Below the pieces are notes generated by a model that did not search any database, was not told where the DNA came from, and saw only the letters and a program-made list of their open reading frames with translations. From Rhodospirillales bacterium (GTDB taxonomy: Bacteria > Pseudomonadota > Alphaproteobacteria > QKFK01 > SZUA-500), in the NCBI GenBank assembly GCA_003252195.1, contig QKFK01000084.1, positions 1-9,674 on the forward strand: a stretch of 9,674 bases of DNA, written 5' to 3'. This document shows positions 6,722 to 9,674 of the stretch, one piece after another (position 1 is the first letter of the stretch; each line of letters starts with the position of its first letter). The position numbers and the translations under genes are program-made.

Positions 6722-7543
6722 ATGTCAACCAGAGCTGAACGCAGAGAAAATTTAAAAGCACTTGTGGATCATAAATCATTTGATTGGTTTATTCTTGCTA
6801 TAATCGTAGTTAATGCAATCGTATTGGGGTTTATGACATCTCCTATTATGATCGTTAAATATAATACACTTTTATGGTCCATAGATCATGCTTGTTTGGC
6901 TATATTTGTTATTGAGATGATCCTCAAAATCAAAGCGCATCATGGAGCTTTTTTCAAAGATCACTGGAATATTTTTGACTTTGTGATTGTTTTGTTATCC
7001 GTCGTAGCTTTTGCAAAAGAAAGCAATATGATATTTGTTACTAATATCTCAATGATACCAGATGTTGAAAGCTTTATCGTTCTTCGTACATTCAGGGTGT
7101 TTAGAGCTCTAAGGTTACTAACGGAGTTTCACTCTCTTAAAAACGTAACGTCTACATTGAGCAAGGCTGTGCCTTCAATTGTTGCAACTTTGTTGATTAT
7201 GTGCATTGTGTTCTATGTCTTTGCAGTTATTTCTGTAAATCTATTTGGGCAATTTGTTGCTTTCTCAACATTAAATGCGGCTTTCTTGTCGTTGTTCCAA
7301 GTTTTAACGTTAGATAATTGGGTTAATGATATTGCTAAGCCTGCAATGCAGATTTACCCTTATGCATGGATATTTTTTGTATCATTTATTTTATTTGGTA
7401 CTTTCCTTGTTTTGAATTTGGTTGTTTCTATATTAGATACGAAAATGAAAAAGCAATTTACAGCCAAGGCTTTGACCTTAGATGAAATTGCCTTAAAAAT
7501 TGACGAGCTTAAAAAGCTAGTTGAAGAAACAAATAAAAAATAA
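6722..7543 (+). CDS. Single-domain voltage-gated cation channel (NaChBac/Nav-like)
   Basis: This 273-residue inner-membrane protein belongs to the bacterial six-helix voltage-gated channel family, which assembles as tetramers. S1 is near 20-40, S2 near 52-71 (with E65), S3 near 82-97 (WNIFDF, D86). S4 is 120-133 with arginines every third position (R122, R125, R128, R131). The pore region FLSLFQVLTLDNWVND places the selectivity filter at 196-202, and S6 has FLVLNLVVSIL (228-238). The C-terminus (253-270, LDEIALKIDELKKLVEE) shows heptad spacing of a tetramerising coiled coil, as in NaChBac. The filter is TLDNWVN instead of the Nav TLESW. The D and N substitutions sit at positions known to tune Na+ versus Ca2+ selectivity, so the ion preference is uncertain. 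The gene is divergent from the CNB-TPR pair and is followed by its own terminator, so it is probably monocistronic. Confidence 0.93.
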   Translation: MSTRAERRENLKALVDHKSFDWFILAIIVVNAIVLGFMTSPIMIVKYNTLLWSIDHACLAIFVIEMILKIKAHHGAFFKDHWNIFDFVIVLLSVVAFAKESNMIFVTNISMIPDVESFIVLRTFRVFRALRLLTEFHSLKNVTSTLSKAVPSIVATLLIMCIVFYVFAVISVNLFGQFVAFSTLNAAFLSLFQVLTLDNWVNDIAKPAMQIYPYAWIFFVSFILFGTFLVLNLVVSILDTKMKKQFTAKALTLDEIALKIDELKKLVEETNKK

Positions 7544-7546
7544 ATT

Positions 7547-7570
7547 AAAGGGAGCTGGGCTCCCTTTTTT
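7547..7570 (+). terminator. Rho-independent terminator after the channel gene
   Basis: GGGAGC (7550-7555), loop TGG, GCTCCC (7559-7564), then six T. Flanking AAA and TTT extend the stem to nine pairs. It begins three bases after the channel stop and separates that gene from groESL. Confidence 0.9.
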
Positions 7571-7606
7571 ATTATCAAAAAAAACATAAATTTTTTTTTA
7601 TGCTAT

Positions 7607-7635
7607 CTTGACAATCATTTATATGGTAACTAGTT
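7607..7635 (+). promoter_or_regulatory. Candidate groESL promoter
   Basis: CTTGAC (7607-7612), 17 bases, then CTAGTT (7630-7635). This fits the alphaproteobacterial housekeeping consensus CTTGAC-N17-CTATAT at 6/6 and 4/6. The CTTG start also suits an RpoH-type promoter, though the -10 is only a partial match. An A8 run (7577-7584) and T9 run (7591-7599) directly upstream resemble an UP element or bent DNA. The -10 overlaps the palindrome AACTAGTT. An expected transcript start would be near 7642. Confidence 0.5.
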
Positions 7636-7645
7636 CCTGTATTAA

Positions 7646-7664
7646 CTAAAGGAATATCCTTTAG
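7646..7664 (+). promoter_or_regulatory. Perfect inverted repeat in the groESL leader
   Basis: CTAAAGGA, three-base spacer ATA, TCCTTTAG. It lies just after the likely transcript start and 48 bases before the groES ATG. It could be a repressor operator or a hairpin at the 5' end of the mRNA. It does not match CIRCE (TTAGCACTC-N9-GAGTGCTAA), and there is no T-run behind it, so it is not a terminator. Confidence 0.6.
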
Positions 7665-7712
7665 AAGAATTTTTAATGTAGCATTTCAATAAAATTTGGA
7701 GATGAGGAAAAG

Positions 7713-8003
7713 ATGAAATTCAGACCTTTACATGATCGCGTATTGGTAAAACGCGTTGAAGAAGATACAAAAACAGCTGGCGGAATTATTATTCCAGATA
7801 CAGCTAAAGAAAAACCTTCACAAGGCGTAGTTGAAGCAGTTGGTGCTGGCGTACGTGGAGAGGACGGAAAATTGCAAGCTCTAGACGTTAAAGTTGGAGA
7901 TAGAGTTCTATTCGGCAAATGGTCAGGCACAGAAGTTAAGGTTGATGGTCAAGATCGTTTGATTATGAAAGAAGCAGACATTCTCGGTGTTATTGAAGGT
8001 TAA
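7713..8003 (+). CDS. groES: Co-chaperonin GroES (Hsp10)
   Basis: This 96-residue co-chaperonin has the usual full length. It forms the heptameric lid that closes the GroEL folding chamber in the cytoplasm. It starts FRPLHDRVLVKR (3-14), and the mobile loop that contacts GroEL contains GGIIIPD (23-29). VGAG, KVGDRVLFGKW (60-70) and the C-terminal DILGVIEG are typical. GAGGA (7704-7708) lies four bases before the ATG, with a second purine block at 7698-7701. It is the first gene of the groES-groEL operon, 27 bases ahead of groEL. Regulation is probably by the promoter and inverted repeat in the 5' leader. Confidence 0.98.
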   Translation: MKFRPLHDRVLVKRVEEDTKTAGGIIIPDTAKEKPSQGVVEAVGAGVRGEDGKLQALDVKVGDRVLFGKWSGTEVKVDGQDRLIMKEADILGVIEG

Positions 8004-8030
8004 TTAACTTAAAAAAGAGGTTTTATAATT

Positions 8031-9674
8031 ATGAGTGCAAAAGACGTAAAGTTTTCAACTGATGCTAGATCAAGAATGCTCAAAGGTGTTGATATTCTTG
8101 CTGATGCTGTTTCAGTAACTTTAGGCCCAAAAGGTCGTAATGTTGTAATTGACAAATCATTCGGTGCTCCTCGCATCACTAAAGATGGTGTTTCAGTTGC
8201 TAAAGAAATTGAGCTTGCTGATAAGTTTGAAAATATGGGAGCTCAAATGGTTAAAGAAGTAGCTTCTAAAACTGCTGATTTAGCTGGTGATGGTACAACA
8301 ACAGCTACTGTGTTGGCTCGTGCTATTATTCACGAAGGTTGCAAAGCTGTTGCTGCTGGTATGAACCCAATGGACTTAAAACGCGGTGTTGATTTGGCTG
8401 TTGCAGCTGTTATCGAAGACGTTAAAAGTCGTACTAAAAAAGTTGCTACTAACGAAGAGATTGCTCAAGTTGGTACAATTTCAGCTAACGGCGATCGTTC
8501 AATCGGTGATTTTATTGCTCAAGCTATGGATAAAGTTGGTAATGAAGGTGTTATCACTGTTGAAGATGCAAAAGGCTTAAATACAGAGTTAGAAGTTGTA
8601 GAAGGTATGCTTTTTGATAGAGGTTACTTATCTCCTTACTTTGTGACTAATGCAGACAAAATGACATGTGAGTTAGAAAACCCATATATCCTTATTCATG
8701 ATAAAAAATTATCTAACCTTCAACCATTGATCCCAATTTTGGAAAATGTTGTTCAAAGCAACCGTCCTCTTTTGATTATTGCTGAAGATATCGAAGGTGA
8801 AGCTCTTGCAGCTCTCGTTGTTAATAAACTTCGTGGCGGTCTCAAAATCTGTGCTGTTAAAGCTCCTGGTTTTGGTGATAGACGCAAAGCTATGCTTGAA
8901 GATATTGCTATCTTGACTGACGGTCAGGTTATTTCAGAAGAAGTTGGTATCAAATTAGAAAACATTACAGTTGATATGCTTGGTACATGTAAGAAAATTG
9001 TTGTTACTAAAGAAGAAACAACAGTTATTGATGGCGTTGGTGAAAAAGAGCTTATTGTTGCTCGTTGTAACCAAATTCGCAAGCAAATCGAAGATACATC
9101 ATCTGATTATGACAGAGAAAAACTTCAAGAGCGTTTGGCTAAACTTGCTGGCGGTGTTGCTGTTATTAAAGTTGGTGGCGCTAGCGAAATTGAAGTTAAA
9201 GAAAAGAAAGATAGAGTTGATGATGCTCTTCACGCAACTCGCGCAGCTGTTGAAGAAGGCGTTGTTGCTGGTGGTGGTGTAGCACTTCTTTATTCTATTA
9301 AAGCTTTGGATAAAATCGAATGTGATAACAATGATCAAAAAGTTGGCGTTGATATCGTTCGTCGTGCAATCCAAGCCCCAGCTCGTAAGATTTCTGACAA
9401 TGCTGGTGTTGATGGTGCTGTTATCGTTGGTAAATTGCTCGAGAGCACAGATAGCAACTATGGCTATAATGCTCAGAAGAACGAATTTACCGATATGGTA
9501 AAAGCTGGTATTATCGACCCAACTAAGGTTGTTAGAACAGCTCTTCAAGATGCAGCATCAGTTGCTGGTTTGTTGATTACAACAGAAGCAATGATTGCTG
9601 AAATTCCAGAAGACAAATCTGCTCCTGCAATGCCTGCTGGCGGAATGGGCGGAATGGGTGGAATGGGCTTCTAA
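8031..9674 (+). CDS. groEL: Chaperonin GroEL (Hsp60)
   Basis: This 547-residue chaperonin forms the double-ring ATP-driven folding cage with GroES. It is complete, ending at the last base of the window. ATP-site motifs are LGPKGRNV (31-38), TKDGVS with D52, and GDGTTT (86-91, D87). The apical domain runs from about 190 to 375 without gaps. VGGASEIEVKEKKDRV and EEGVVAGGGVAL follow, the former ahead of the catalytic Asp region. The tail is the flexible GGMGGMGGMGF. AGAGG (8016-8020) lies ten bases before the ATG. Codon choice is rich in GTT, GCT, GGT and CGT, as expected for a highly expressed gene, and unlike the more relaxed codon use of the CNB-TPR genes. Nothing in the protein is unusual for the family. 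Confidence 0.99.
   Translation: MSAKDVKFSTDARSRMLKGVDILADAVSVTLGPKGRNVVIDKSFGAPRITKDGVSVAKEIELADKFENMGAQMVKEVASKTADLAGDGTTTATVLARAIIHEGCKAVAAGMNPMDLKRGVDLAVAAVIEDVKSRTKKVATNEEIAQVGTISANGDRSIGDFIAQAMDKVGNEGVITVEDAKGLNTELEVVEGMLFDRGYLSPYFVTNADKMTCELENPYILIHDKKLSNLQPLIPILENVVQSNRPLLIIAEDIEGEALAALVVNKLRGGLKICAVKAPGFGDRRKAMLEDIAILTDGQVISEEVGIKLENITVDMLGTCKKIVVTKEETTVIDGVGEKELIVARCNQIRKQIEDTSSDYDREKLQERLAKLAGGVAVIKVGGASEIEVKEKKDRVDDALHATRAAVEEGVVAGGGVALLYSIKALDKIECDNNDQKVGVDIVRRAIQAPARKISDNAGVDGAVIVGKLLESTDSNYGYNAQKNEFTDMVKAGIIDPTKVVRTALQDAASVAGLLITTEAMIAEIPEDKSAPAMPAGGMGGMGGMGF

Noticed and set aside
7571..7712. CIRCE element for groESL
   Set aside because: I looked for TTAGCACTC-N9-GAGTGCTAA and related forms and found none on either strand.
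7702..7716. Mini reading frame MRKR whose TGA overlaps the groES ATG
   Set aside because: The nearest GGAG is directly against its ATG with no spacing, so it would not initiate well. It is most likely a by-product of the purine-rich ribosome site.
9099..9548. 149-codon open frame on the minus strand inside groEL
   Set aside because: It is antisense to a fully conserved groEL region, its translation resembles no protein I know, and it is explained by groEL codon bias.

Overview
The window reads as chromosomal DNA from an AT-rich alphaproteobacterium. The evidence is the low-GC coding sequence, a prephenate dehydratase whose regulatory ACT domain carries an LETYM motif (close to the LESYM/LESYQ form I associate with alphaproteobacteria rather than the enterobacterial ESRP form), TPR proteins with the 'WA.TQNN.G.AL' signature I associate with alphaproteobacteria, and a GroEL ending in GGM repeats. 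I cannot name the genus. Intact Phe and Tyr biosynthesis genes argue against a strongly reduced Rickettsia-like genome. I see no transposon, phage, CRISPR array, tRNA or rRNA, and no gene-free stretch longer than about 175 bases.

Layout. Positions 43-1905 (minus strand) hold a two-gene aromatic amino acid operon, tyrC then pheA, 3 bases apart; it supplies the prephenate branch steps to Tyr and Phe. Divergent from it, 2005-2718 (plus) is a short A24 prepilin peptidase without the usual cysteine methyltransferase loop. It runs tail to tail, with no gap, into 2719-4650 (minus), the second of two tandem paralogs (4739-6550 and 2719-4650). Each paralog has an N-terminal cyclic-nucleotide-binding-like barrel, a charged linker, a roughly 90-residue alpha/beta domain and C-terminal TPR-like repeats. 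Both appear to start at TTG, and both lack the arginine expected in the cyclic phosphate pocket. Divergent from this pair, 6722-7543 (plus) is a six-helix, single-domain voltage-gated cation channel with the unusual selectivity filter TLDNWVN, ending in a strong intrinsic terminator. The plus-strand groES-groEL operon (7713-8003 and 8031-9674) closes the window. Its leader holds a promoter-like element and a perfect 8-bp inverted repeat that is not CIRCE.

The aromatic and chaperonin operons are housekeeping genes. The part that deserves attention is 2719-7543: two paralogous sensor/scaffold-like proteins back to back with an ion channel whose filter suggests altered Na+/Ca2+ selectivity. That these genes form one functional module is inferred from position alone.
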